A stretch of DNA of 64,000 bases, taken from Pseudomonadota bacterium. GTDB lineage: Bacteria; Pseudomonadota; Alphaproteobacteria; Rhizobiales; Xanthobacteraceae. A program made the position numbers and the translations under genes. Positions 53,645 through 61,200 of this stretch are shown in pieces. Below the pieces are notes generated by a model, which searched no databases, was not told where the DNA came from, and saw only the letters and a list, made by a program, of their open reading frames with translations. Within the stretch, counting starts at the first letter, position 1; each line of letters begins with the position of its first letter. The DNA lies in the NCBI GenBank assembly GCA_023435725.1, contig JAEYRD010000103.1, forward strand, positions 1-64,000, given 5' to 3'.

Positions 53645-53920
53645 ATGGACCAAGCCATGGCGATAGACGCCTTCGACGACCAGCCCCCCCATGTGCCGCA
53701 TCTGACGCCCTATGATGAGCAGCACATCAACACCTACCTTCGTCTGCTCGATGCCGACCACGAGGGTGCCTCCTGGACGGAGGCGGCGCGGATCATTTTC
53801 GGCATCGACCCGGCTAAAGAGCCTGAACGCGCGCGGCGCGTGCATAACAGCCATCTTGCACGCGCACGCTGGATGACCAGCGCGGGCTATCGCGAATTTC
53901 TCAAGCCGCCGCGCCAATAG
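53645..53920 (+). CDS. qseM: DUF2285 protein, QseM-like antiactivator
   Basis: A 91-residue DUF2285 protein: LTPYDEQHINTYLRLLDADH, ASWTEAARIIFGIDPAKEPE, then HLARARWMTSAGYREFL. In the Mesorhizobium ICE, the small DUF2285 protein QseM blocks the activator FseA and the quorum-sensing regulator TraR. Size, position upstream of the fseA-like gene and the divergent XRE gene support the same role. The ATG at 53657 is an alternative start. No traR or traI is visible in this window. Confidence 0.72.
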   Translation: MDQAMAIDAFDDQPPHVPHLTPYDEQHINTYLRLLDADHEGASWTEAARIIFGIDPAKEPERARRVHNSHLARARWMTSAGYREFLKPPRQ

Positions 53921-54090
53921 TCTGAACATGCGTGGATTTCTATTCGCGTGGTGGTCATCCGGCGCAGGCTGACCTGTCGCTGGCGCAACACGTCTTGCCG
54001 ACGCGCACCTTCTGGCGGTGACATACCGCACAAATACTCCACAACCGGACGGGTCATGACTCTCTTCACGCAATTTGCTGGAGGTACGGC

Positions 54091-54450
54091 ATGCCGGATG
54101 ACGGAGGCTGGCGATCAGACGACGCGAGCGACTACTTAAAGCGCGTTGAGCGCATGGGCTTCGCCTGGGAATTCTTAAGGCGTAACCCGGACTACCGCCG
54201 TGATTTCGAAACAATGAACCGCCTGCTGCAAACCGGCACACACGACGATCTGGAGACGGTCCTGGCGCTGGTGCGGCGCTGGGGCCTGGGCTTTCCCCTG
54301 CGACCCGGCCCTTCGTGCCGGCCGGGCCATGGTTATCTGGGACATCGCAAGTCAGCCCACCACTGTCATGCTCACCAGCGCGCCGATTACGACCGACAGC
54401 AGCGTCCGGTCCGAGGAACTGCCATCCGCGATCAGCGCAAGAAACCTTGA
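54091..54450 (+). CDS. fseA: FseA 5' half (DUF6499-type), frameshifted excision activator
   Basis: A 119-residue frame; only the first 69 residues look genuine (SDDASDYLKRVERMGFAWEF, LRRNPDYRRDFETMNRLLQT, ALVRRWGLGFP), matching the N-terminal part of DUF2285-type regulators. After GFP the frame turns into arginine-rich noise while the +1 frame continues the family pattern. GGAGG at 54082 is a strong ribosome site for the ATG at 54091. In the Mesorhizobium ICE two such genes are joined by +1 ribosomal frameshifting to give FseA, which turns on rdfS. Confidence 0.78.
   Translation: MPDDGGWRSDDASDYLKRVERMGFAWEFLRRNPDYRRDFETMNRLLQTGTHDDLETVLALVRRWGLGFPLRPGPSCRPGHGYLGHRKSAHHCHAHQRADYDRQQRPVRGTAIRDQRKKP
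54292..54300 (+). other. +1 frameshift site (TTT CCC CTG)
   Basis: In the upstream frame the codons are TTT CCC CTG at 54292-54300. Slipping one base forward on CCC-C at 54295-54298 gives TTT CCC (C) TGC GAC CCG and joins the downstream frame, making one protein of about 259 residues. Runs of C after a proline codon are known to favour +1 slippage. A sequencing or decay error would look the same. Confidence 0.6.
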
Positions 54451-54871
54451 CGAGGGCCGCTACGAACTGTGGCCGGACGACGGTGACCTTCAGCAGATCC
54501 TCATCACTGATCTGGCCAAACGTGATCAGCCAGTCGCCGCCGTTGTGCCGCTCGATCAGCACACGCTCGTGCGTCTCGACGCAGTCCGGCGGCTCTGGCG
54601 CCGTCTGACCGGACGTCCGAACGCCGCGCCCGTGCTGCCGATTACGGCGCAACAGCGCCGCCGCCTCATTCTCATGCTGCGCGCGCTCGATGGATGGCGC
54701 GAACATGCCAGCTACCGTGACCTCGCGGCAATTCTGCTCAACGCCGATGTGCGGCGCCAAAGCCGACGCGATTGGCTCACATCGCCATCACGCGCGCAAA
54801 TTATCCGCATGGTCCGCGACGCCGTTCTCCGCATGGAAGGCGGCTACCGCGACCTCTTGTTCGGTCACTGA
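54329..54871 (+). CDS. fseA: FseA 3' half (DUF2285)
   Basis: The second frame carries the DUF2285 domain: LITDLAKRDQPVAAVVPLDQ, VRRLWRRLTGRPNAAPVLPI, RRRLILMLRALDGWREHASY and MEGGYRDLLFGH. Read with the shift it starts at 54299 (CDPALRAGRAMVIWD). An isolated ATG exists at 54329 but no ribosome site precedes it, so independent translation looks unlikely. Together the halves match the full-length architecture of the family. Confidence 0.75.
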   Translation: MVIWDIASQPTTVMLTSAPITTDSSVRSEELPSAISARNLDEGRYELWPDDGDLQQILITDLAKRDQPVAAVVPLDQHTLVRLDAVRRLWRRLTGRPNAAPVLPITAQQRRRLILMLRALDGWREHASYRDLAAILLNADVRRQSRRDWLTSPSRAQIIRMVRDAVLRMEGGYRDLLFGH

Positions 54872-55044
54872 CCACAGGGTGAGGGCGTACCCGACATCGT
54901 CAGGCGCCACGCCAAACCGGAGAGGGGGATGGACTCAATCTCCCGGCCGATCTTCGTCATCCTCCTCCACCCTCGAGATACGCCAATCTACGCCCGTCCA
55001 ACCGCCGAACGTCGATGGCGGCCTAACGTTTGAGATGGCGCGAA

Positions 55045-55320
55045 ATGGCCGAGAAAAATCAACACGAACGATTTCTGCGCACCCCTGAAGCCGCACGGGT
55101 GGTCGGTCTGTCGCCACGCACGCTGGAAAAGCACCGGACTTATGGCACCGGCCCGAGCTACCGCAAGATTGGCGGGCGCGTCGTCTACGCAATCGAAGAT
55201 ATCCGCGCCTGGGCTGACATAGGACTGCGGCAATCCACCAGCGATCCCGCCGCCCGCATTGTTCGCGCCGCCAAGCCGCTCAACAGCTCGTCGTCGCCGC
55301 GATCGAAAGGCCAGCGATGA
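55045..55320 (+). CDS. rdfS: Excisionase / recombination directionality factor, RdfS-like
   Basis: A 91-residue MerR/excisionase-type helix-turn-helix: RFLRTPEAARVVGLSPRTLE, KHRTYGTGPSYRKIGGRVVY, then AIEDIRAWADIG. In the Mesorhizobium ICE RdfS drives excision by the integrase and is turned on by FseA; it heads the transfer operon just as here. An ATG at 55030 is possible. The end overlaps the DUF2840 start by four bases. Confidence 0.8.
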   Translation: MAEKNQHERFLRTPEAARVVGLSPRTLEKHRTYGTGPSYRKIGGRVVYAIEDIRAWADIGLRQSTSDPAARIVRAAKPLNSSSSPRSKGQR

Positions 55321-55814
55321 TCGCGCTTCCAAGAAACCCCGCCAATGGCATGGAGGCGCTCACCCGTGTCGATCTGGTCTGGCGAGCCAGGCAGATCGAA
55401 CAACGCCTGCGCTTCGGCCACCCCGTCGGCGCCGAGCAGCTCGACCGCGAGCGCCGGCGGGCGAGTTTTGCGCCGGGGGCTGTCTTCGCCGTGTTGCGCT
55501 GGAACGGCAACGCCTTCGGCACCACGATATCACGGATCGACATTCTTCGCGCCGTCGGCTGCGGTGAAGAATACAGCACCGTGCCACAGGTCGAGCCCGG
55601 CGCCGCGATCCTGCTGTCGATGACCACCTGGCCAAAGGTCGAGCTGGTGCTTCAGGCCATCGACGCCGTCGAAGCCCTCGGCGTTGACCCGGCCGATGTC
55701 GCGCCCGAGCATTGGCGACACATTCATAACCGCATCAGCGTCGGCGAGACGCCACGACGTTACACCAAAGGCCGCCATGAAGCCTGGCTGAAACGCCGCA
55801 GGATTGCGCTATGA
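55317..55814 (+). CDS. DUF2840 protein of the transfer operon
   Basis: A 165-residue DUF2840-family protein: LVWRARQIEQRLRFGHPVGA, then FAVLRWNGNAFGTTISRIDI and RRYTKGRHEAWLKRRRIAL. The family occurs next to traF in rhizobial ICEs, with unknown role. It overlaps rdfS at the start and traF at the end by four bases each (ATGA), so the three are coupled. Confidence 0.82.
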   Translation: MIALPRNPANGMEALTRVDLVWRARQIEQRLRFGHPVGAEQLDRERRRASFAPGAVFAVLRWNGNAFGTTISRIDILRAVGCGEEYSTVPQVEPGAAILLSMTTWPKVELVLQAIDAVEALGVDPADVAPEHWRHIHNRISVGETPRRYTKGRHEAWLKRRRIAL

Positions 55815-56362
55815 ATGTCCAGCGATGCATCCTCTTCATCACGGCAATCGCCGTCTGTGTCATCGCGGCCAGCGCATGGCGCCGGCCGCCACGTTACATC
55901 TGGAATCTCACCGCAAGTGTCCCTCGCGGGCTCTACCGCCTGGAGCCGGGGGCCCCCATCGACGTGACCTCGCTTGTGGCCGCCGCACCGCCAGAGCCGC
56001 TCGCCACCGCGCTTGATCTCAACGGCTATCTGTCGTGCGGCGTGCCACTCCTCAAGCGCGTGCTTGCGCTACCCGGACAGCGGGTCTGCCGCTTCGGCGC
56101 CGTCATCACCGTCGATGCGGTCACCCTCCTCATGTCGACCGCTCAAGCGCGCGACGCGCGTGGCCGGCCGTTGCCATCCTGGCACGGCTGTCACCGCATC
56201 GCCGATGACGAAGTCTTTCTCATGAACTGGGACAGCAACGACAGCCTGGACGGCCGCTATTTCGGCGTCCTGCCGCGCGCCGCCGTCATCGGCCGCGCCA
56301 TTCCCGTGTGGACCGAAGAGGCCGGCGACGGCCGCTTCGTCTGGTCTGCGCCGACACAGTGA
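55811..56362 (+). CDS. traF: S26-type signal peptidase, TraF
   Basis: A 183-residue membrane-anchored peptidase. One N-terminal helix (CILFITAIAVCVIAASAW) is followed by the catalytic serine in NLTASVPRGLYRLE near residue 36 and the lysine in PLLKRVLALPGQRVC near residue 81; a later DSNDSLDGRYFG loop is typical. TraF peptidases process the pilin for conjugation. It is in the rdfS-relaxase operon. Confidence 0.87.
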   Translation: MNVQRCILFITAIAVCVIAASAWRRPPRYIWNLTASVPRGLYRLEPGAPIDVTSLVAAAPPEPLATALDLNGYLSCGVPLLKRVLALPGQRVCRFGAVITVDAVTLLMSTAQARDARGRPLPSWHGCHRIADDEVFLMNWDSNDSLDGRYFGVLPRAAVIGRAIPVWTEEAGDGRFVWSAPTQ

Positions 56363-56395
56363 CTTCCGCTTCCACCGCAACCAGAGGAGATTAAC

Positions 56396-56725
56396 ATGGC
56401 GCATATCGGTACCTTTACCCGCAACAACGATGGCTACACCGGAACCATCAACACCCTCATGCTCAAGCGCCACGTCGTCGTCATCGTCCCCGCAATCACG
56501 AACGAGGCCGAGAACGCTCCGAATTACCGCGTTCTTGCTGACAACGCTGAAATCGGCGCGGGTTGGAAACGCAAGAGCGACAAGGCTGGCGACTACGTTT
56601 CGCTCGTCATCGACGATCCAAGTTTCGCGCAGCCGCTGCGGGCTAATCTCTTCGCCGCATCGAGCGACGGCAACACCTTTCATCTGATCTGGACCCGTCC
56701 ATCGCGACGCTCCGCCGCCGAGTAA
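56396..56725 (+). CDS. DUF736 protein, copy 2
   Basis: A 109-residue DUF736 protein (MAHIGTFTRNNDGYTGTINT, then ENAPNYRVLADNAEIGAGWK). GAGGAGATTAAC precedes the ATG. It resembles copy 1 at 52739 along its whole length but differs at many positions, so the two are old paralogues rather than a recent duplication. Confidence 0.87.
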   Translation: MAHIGTFTRNNDGYTGTINTLMLKRHVVVIVPAITNEAENAPNYRVLADNAEIGAGWKRKSDKAGDYVSLVIDDPSFAQPLRANLFAASSDGNTFHLIWTRPSRRSAAE

Positions 56726-56751
56726 TTGATGCGACAGACGAGGAGCAGTCA

Positions 56752-57519
56752 ATGGCGCTCGCTCGACATCCACTCGACGGTTCCTCGGCACGGCCGAGCA
56801 TCGGCTGGCCGACGCTCCGGCAGCAGACGATTGCACTGGTCATCGTCTCGCTCTTCTCCTTTCCGGCCTATCCGGCATCAGGCGTAGCGAGCGCGCCCGA
56901 CGCTGCTTCGTCCTACACCGCGATCATCGCCGAGGCTGCAGAGCGATTCACGATCCCGGAAGCATGGATTCGCGCCGTAATCGACGTCGAGAGTCACGGC
57001 GATCCGCGTGCTGTCTCGCCAAAGGGGGCGCTCGGATTGATGCAGCTGATGCCGAAAACGTTTACCGCGCTGCGTCTGCGGTATGCGCTTGGTGCCGACC
57101 CCTACCTGCCGCACGACAATATCATGGCGGGTGCCGCGTATCTTCGGGAGATGTACGATTGCTTCGGCGCGTCCGGATTCCTGGCGGCCTATAATGCAGG
57201 GCCGAAGCGGTATCAGGACCACCTTTCGACGGGGCGACCGCTACCGCCGGAAACCAGCGCCTACGTCGTTCAGCTCAAGTTACGGCTGGCAAGTTCGCTG
57301 CCCGACGACACGCCGATGGACGATGTGCAGGACGCCCGATGGCAAGATTCGGCGCTGTTTGCCGCACATCTGAAACCTGCACCGAAAGATGGCGCGACGG
57401 TCTTCGTCTCTGCGTCTCCGTTACGGGTTGACCACAAGGAGCCGGCAGCCAGCGGCTCATTGCTGCCCGCGCGTGGCGAACTGTTCATTTCTCTATCCAG
57501 TAAGAAGAGCGCGCCATGA
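56752..57519 (+). CDS. Lytic transglycosylase, VirB1-like
   Basis: A 255-residue protein with an N-terminal hydrophobic export segment (LRQQTIALVIVSLFSFPAYP). The transglycosylase domain has the catalytic glutamate in AVIDVESHGDPRAVSPKGAL near residue 79, then GLMQLMPKT and FLAAYNAGPKRY. It opens peptidoglycan for the conjugation channel. Its stop overlaps the next start by four bases. Confidence 0.88.
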   Translation: MALARHPLDGSSARPSIGWPTLRQQTIALVIVSLFSFPAYPASGVASAPDAASSYTAIIAEAAERFTIPEAWIRAVIDVESHGDPRAVSPKGALGLMQLMPKTFTALRLRYALGADPYLPHDNIMAGAAYLREMYDCFGASGFLAAYNAGPKRYQDHLSTGRPLPPETSAYVVQLKLRLASSLPDDTPMDDVQDARWQDSALFAAHLKPAPKDGATVFVSASPLRVDHKEPAASGSLLPARGELFISLSSKKSAP

Positions 57520-57797
57520 GCTACGCCTGCCGTCATCGCGGAGTTGTCAGCCTCTTTTCTGATCCAGCGGTCATGACATCCACGTCAGAGCAACGTCCGA
57601 TCTATGGCAAGATAAAAGAGATGCCCCCGCTTCGTCGACAATCCATTGCAATGGCTTGTCTCCCTGCGGGGGCGTCGGTCGGCGCGCGTGCCGCGCGAAA
57701 GCGAAACACAAGCAAGATCAACGCACGTTTCGGCACCGGCTACGTCGTCACCGTCTTGGGCACGATTGCGCCGTTGAAGACGCGCTCCGTCTCATGA
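57516..57797 (+). CDS. Small protein coupled between transglycosylase and relaxase
   Basis: A 93-residue protein without known motif, basic in its C-terminal half (GARAARKRNTSKINARFGTG). It overlaps the transglycosylase stop and the relaxase start by four bases each (ATGA at both ends). That double coupling is the main evidence that it is translated. It could also serve mainly as a leader that delivers ribosomes to the relaxase gene. Confidence 0.5.
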   Translation: MSYACRHRGVVSLFSDPAVMTSTSEQRPIYGKIKEMPPLRRQSIAMACLPAGASVGARAARKRNTSKINARFGTGYVVTVLGTIAPLKTRSVS

Positions 57798-59545
57798 GCC
57801 AGCGTGACGACGAGTTTCGTGTCCGACCAGGGCGCATCCGCAGCCGTGGCGGTGGCCATCAGAAGCCGTTCATCCACCGGGTTCTGAGGGCCGTGAAGAA
57901 GGAGGGGGGGGACGGCAGAAGTGGCGTGCCGGGACGTCGCCGTGGCTCCCGGTTTGGGCGAGGCCGGACCTCGTTCGGCCCCAGCCGGCTGTTGGGAACG
58001 CAGCGACACGTGGTGGTGAAGGCGCGGATCGTCCGCGGTTCCTCGCGTGGCGCACGCAGCGCCCCGCTGAGCGCCCACGTCGCCTACTTGAAACGCGACG
58101 GCGTCACGCAGGACGGCAACCGCGGCCGAATGTTCGACGCCGCCGGCGACAACGCCGACGACCGGGCCTTCGCCGAGCGGTGCGGCGAGGACCGACATCA
58201 TTTCCGCTTTATCATCTCGCCGGAGGATGCCGGCGAGATGGCCGATCTGCGGGCTTTCACCCGCGATCTCGTCGCGCGCATGGAAACCGACCTCGGCTCG
58301 AAGCTCGACTGGGTGGCCATCGATCACTGGAACACCGACAATCCGCATGTCCATCTTCTGGTGCGCGGCATCACCGAAGATGGCAGCGATCTGGTCATCG
58401 CCCGCGATTATATCAGCCGCGGTTTGCGGGGTCGGGCGGAGGATTTGGTGTCGCTCGAACTCGGCCCCAAACCCGAGCACGCTATCCGCTCGGCGCTGGA
58501 ACGCGACGTCGAGGCGGAACGATGGACACGGCTCGACGCGGAAATCAGGCGTGAGGCTGAAGCGACGGGAGTGATCGATCTCAGGCCGCCGGAAGCGGGT
58601 GTAGGTGACAGCCAGATTCGGCGCCAGATGATCGGCCGGTTGCAGCATCTCGAGCGGATGGGGCTCGCGTCTTCCAACGGTCTAGGCCAGTGGACGCTTC
58701 GATCCGATGCGGAGGGCGTGCTGCGCGATCTGGCGACCCGCGGCGACATCATCAAGACCATGCACCGCGCGCTGACCGCGAGAGGCATTGAGCGACCGCC
58801 GGGCGACTATGTGATCGAACCGGCGAAGGCTCCATCGGCCGTTGTCGGCCGGCTTCTCGAAACCGGCCTGCATGATGAACTGAGCGGCGAGGCTTACGCG
58901 GTTATCGACGGTGTCGATGGGAGGGTTCATCACGTCCGGTTTGCCTCGACCAGCGTGTTGGAGAATGCATCGCCTCCAGGCGGCGTGGTCGAACTCCGGC
59001 GGTTCGAAGCGGCCGACGATCTGTCCGCGACGTTGAGCCTGGTGTCCCGCTCCGATGTCGACCTTGCGACCCAGGTCACGGCTCACGGGGCGACGTGGCT
59101 CGACCATCGGCTGGTGACGAGGGATAGCTCATCGTTTGCGCTTGGAGGCTTCGGCGCTGAAGTGCGGCGTGCGATGGAGGCGCGGACGGCGCGTCTCGCC
59201 GGCGAGGGCTTGGCTCGCCGCTACGGCGAACGGGTCGTGTTCGCGCGCGACCTCTTGTCAACGCTCAGGCAGCGCGAGCTCAATGCGGTAGGCGCCAGGC
59301 TCGCCGGCGAAAGCGGCCTGCCGTACCGGGCGGCCGAGGCAGGAGAGCAGGTCGCCGGGCAGTACGTGCGTCGGCTCAGCCTTACCTCGGGGCGTTTCGC
59401 GATGCTTGACGATGGCCTCGGCTTTAGCCTGGTGCCGTGGTCGCCTTCGCTGGAGCGCCACCTTGGCAGTCAGGTTATGGGCGTGATCCGAGTGGACGGC
59501 GGTATCGAGTGGAGCTTTGGACGAAAGCGATCGCTCGGCTTGTGA
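57794..59545 (+). CDS. rlxS: Relaxase (RlxS/VirD2-like, DUF3363)
   Basis: A 583-residue relaxase. The basic, low-complexity N-terminus ends at QRHVVVKARIVRGSSRGAR. The active-site tyrosine candidate lies in SAHVAYLKRDG, and the metal-binding histidines lie in HHFRFIISPED and DNPHVHLLVRGITEDG near residue 183. The C-terminal DUF3363 part follows from about residue 260. It nicks oriT and pilots the strand into the recipient. The ATG at 57794 overlaps the previous stop; a longer open frame upstream has no relaxase character. Confidence 0.85.
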   Translation: MSQRDDEFRVRPGRIRSRGGGHQKPFIHRVLRAVKKEGGDGRSGVPGRRRGSRFGRGRTSFGPSRLLGTQRHVVVKARIVRGSSRGARSAPLSAHVAYLKRDGVTQDGNRGRMFDAAGDNADDRAFAERCGEDRHHFRFIISPEDAGEMADLRAFTRDLVARMETDLGSKLDWVAIDHWNTDNPHVHLLVRGITEDGSDLVIARDYISRGLRGRAEDLVSLELGPKPEHAIRSALERDVEAERWTRLDAEIRREAEATGVIDLRPPEAGVGDSQIRRQMIGRLQHLERMGLASSNGLGQWTLRSDAEGVLRDLATRGDIIKTMHRALTARGIERPPGDYVIEPAKAPSAVVGRLLETGLHDELSGEAYAVIDGVDGRVHHVRFASTSVLENASPPGGVVELRRFEAADDLSATLSLVSRSDVDLATQVTAHGATWLDHRLVTRDSSSFALGGFGAEVRRAMEARTARLAGEGLARRYGERVVFARDLLSTLRQRELNAVGARLAGESGLPYRAAEAGEQVAGQYVRRLSLTSGRFAMLDDGLGFSLVPWSPSLERHLGSQVMGVIRVDGGIEWSFGRKRSLGL

Positions 59546-59799
59546 CGATTTGCGTGCCTTCCTCTTCATCCGCGCCGGAGTGAAACGCCGCGCCGCCCAG
59601 GCAAGAGAACAATCGGATTCTGTCCGTCGGACCTGTTAGCCGAAGCCTCGGTTTACCCTTTCGGGTCCCGAGCTATAGTGGACCGCAATCACCGACGAGT
59701 GTCCTGCCGTTGTCACAGGTTGCTGAAGAGACAGCAAACTGCGCATGTGTGGGGCTCCTGACGGTATGCACTTTCATCTGACAATCTTGGGAAACGTAT

Positions 59800-60726
59800 A
59801 TGACCGGTCCGCAGTCGAAGTTCTGGTCCGGCTTCAATGCCGCGTTCACGTCTGGCCGATACATGAAAGCCAGCCCGCGAATCCATGGGCTAAGCGTGAC
59901 GTCAGTGATGCTGCAAATGTTGTTTCAGGAGCAGTTGCTGGCCAAGGGGACCGGCTGGTTCTGGCGAGTTGGAAATAGCGTTGCTCTCGTCACTGCCTGG
60001 CATAACCTGTCGGGCTTGCACCACACCACGCGCGCTGCCATGAGCCGGCACGGCGGCATGCCGGATCGGGTGCGCTTCCGATATGTTACTCAGAACCCAC
60101 AGACGTTTCAGGAAACCGAGATACCGTTGTACCTAGACGATGATCGAACCAAGCCCCGCTGGTTTGTCCATCCGGTTTGCGGAAGTTACTTCGATATGGC
60201 CTTCCTCGTGATCAATATTACAAATGGGGACGTAAGATGCATCAACGACGTCGTCCCGGTCGTCGACGCCACCATGCCGCCGGGTGGAGACGTTTTCGCG
60301 GTTGGGTTTCCCCAGGGCATTAGCGCGTTCACTCCGTTTCCTGTCTGGAAGCGCGGCTCGATCGCGTCCGATCCGGATGTTTTGGTGGAGGGACACCCCA
60401 AATTTTATGCCGACATGGCTGGGCGACGTGGACTGTCGGGAGCGCCAGTGTTCCGGATGAGCCTGGGTACGATCATTGAGCCGACAGCCAACGGTCGGAC
60501 CGTCGATTTCGGCGAAAAGACCGAGTTTGTTGGCTTATACAGCGGTCGTCCTGCGGACCAATTGCCGGCAGAGATGCGTACCGGCGAAAGCTCCGATCTC
60601 GGATTTGTCTGGCGGGCAGATGTGGTCCTGGAAATGCTGAACGGTGGCGTGCTGGACGAGCAGCCGGAAGTCGGGAAGGGAGTCGTCGAGATAAGGGAGA
60701 TTTGGGAGCAACGCACCAGCGCATAG
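59800..60726 (+). CDS. Trypsin-like serine protease inside the transfer cluster
   Basis: A 308-residue protein with the chymotrypsin-fold triad: His in LVTAWHNLSG near residue 67, Asp in SYFDMAFLV near residue 132 and Ser in GRRGLSGAPVF near residue 213. There is no clear signal peptide, so it is probably cytoplasmic. A 254-base gap separates it from the relaxase gene and a 474-base gap from traG, and the codon pattern is less GC-rich, so it looks like a separate cargo insertion. Intracellular trypsin-like proteases occur in several defence systems; that role is inference. Confidence 0.7.
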   Translation: MTGPQSKFWSGFNAAFTSGRYMKASPRIHGLSVTSVMLQMLFQEQLLAKGTGWFWRVGNSVALVTAWHNLSGLHHTTRAAMSRHGGMPDRVRFRYVTQNPQTFQETEIPLYLDDDRTKPRWFVHPVCGSYFDMAFLVINITNGDVRCINDVVPVVDATMPPGGDVFAVGFPQGISAFTPFPVWKRGSIASDPDVLVEGHPKFYADMAGRRGLSGAPVFRMSLGTIIEPTANGRTVDFGEKTEFVGLYSGRPADQLPAEMRTGESSDLGFVWRADVVLEMLNGGVLDEQPEVGKGVVEIREIWEQRTSA

Positions 60727-60814
60727 GCGGAACTGCCTATGACGAAACCGTTTCACCTATGCCGCTTCACTTTGCCATTCAGGCCTGCTTTTCCAGCCAG
60801 TCCGCTCTGCTAGA

Positions 60815-61030
60815 ATGAAGTCGGACCAACGGAGGTGGAATGCAGAGACACCGAACACGTCTCGTTTCCGGCCCTGGCTGGACGAGATACGACAGGAACT
60901 CGATCGCGCGATGGAACGGGAGAGACAATTGCGTGCAGGAATGCGCGAAGATCGTCTGCGCCTGCTTAGCGATAACGCCGCGAAGGTAGCCCTGGCCAAC
61001 CCGGGCCACGGCAGACGCGCTATCTCCTGA
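60815..61030 (+). CDS. Possible small protein upstream of traG
   Basis: A 71-residue frame (RPWLDEIRQELDRAMERERQ, then LRAGMREDRLRLLSDNAAKV) with a helical, charged pattern. No good ribosome site and no known domain. The rest of the 60727-61200 gap shows no gene. It may be a small accessory or chance. Confidence 0.35.
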   Translation: MKSDQRRWNAETPNTSRFRPWLDEIRQELDRAMERERQLRAGMREDRLRLLSDNAAKVALANPGHGRRAIS

Positions 61031-61200
61031 ACAGTACAGTCCTCGTTGCAGGAGCTGACGACCGACGCCGGTAGCGAGACCGACATCAGCATGTGTGCGC
61101 GATGACCGCCGATTCTGCGATCGGTGATCGTTAAGGCTTGTCTTTGGATCGGGTCTTCGCTTCCTTCAAGGTCGCCTCGTTCCGTCGGTAGAGCAAACCC

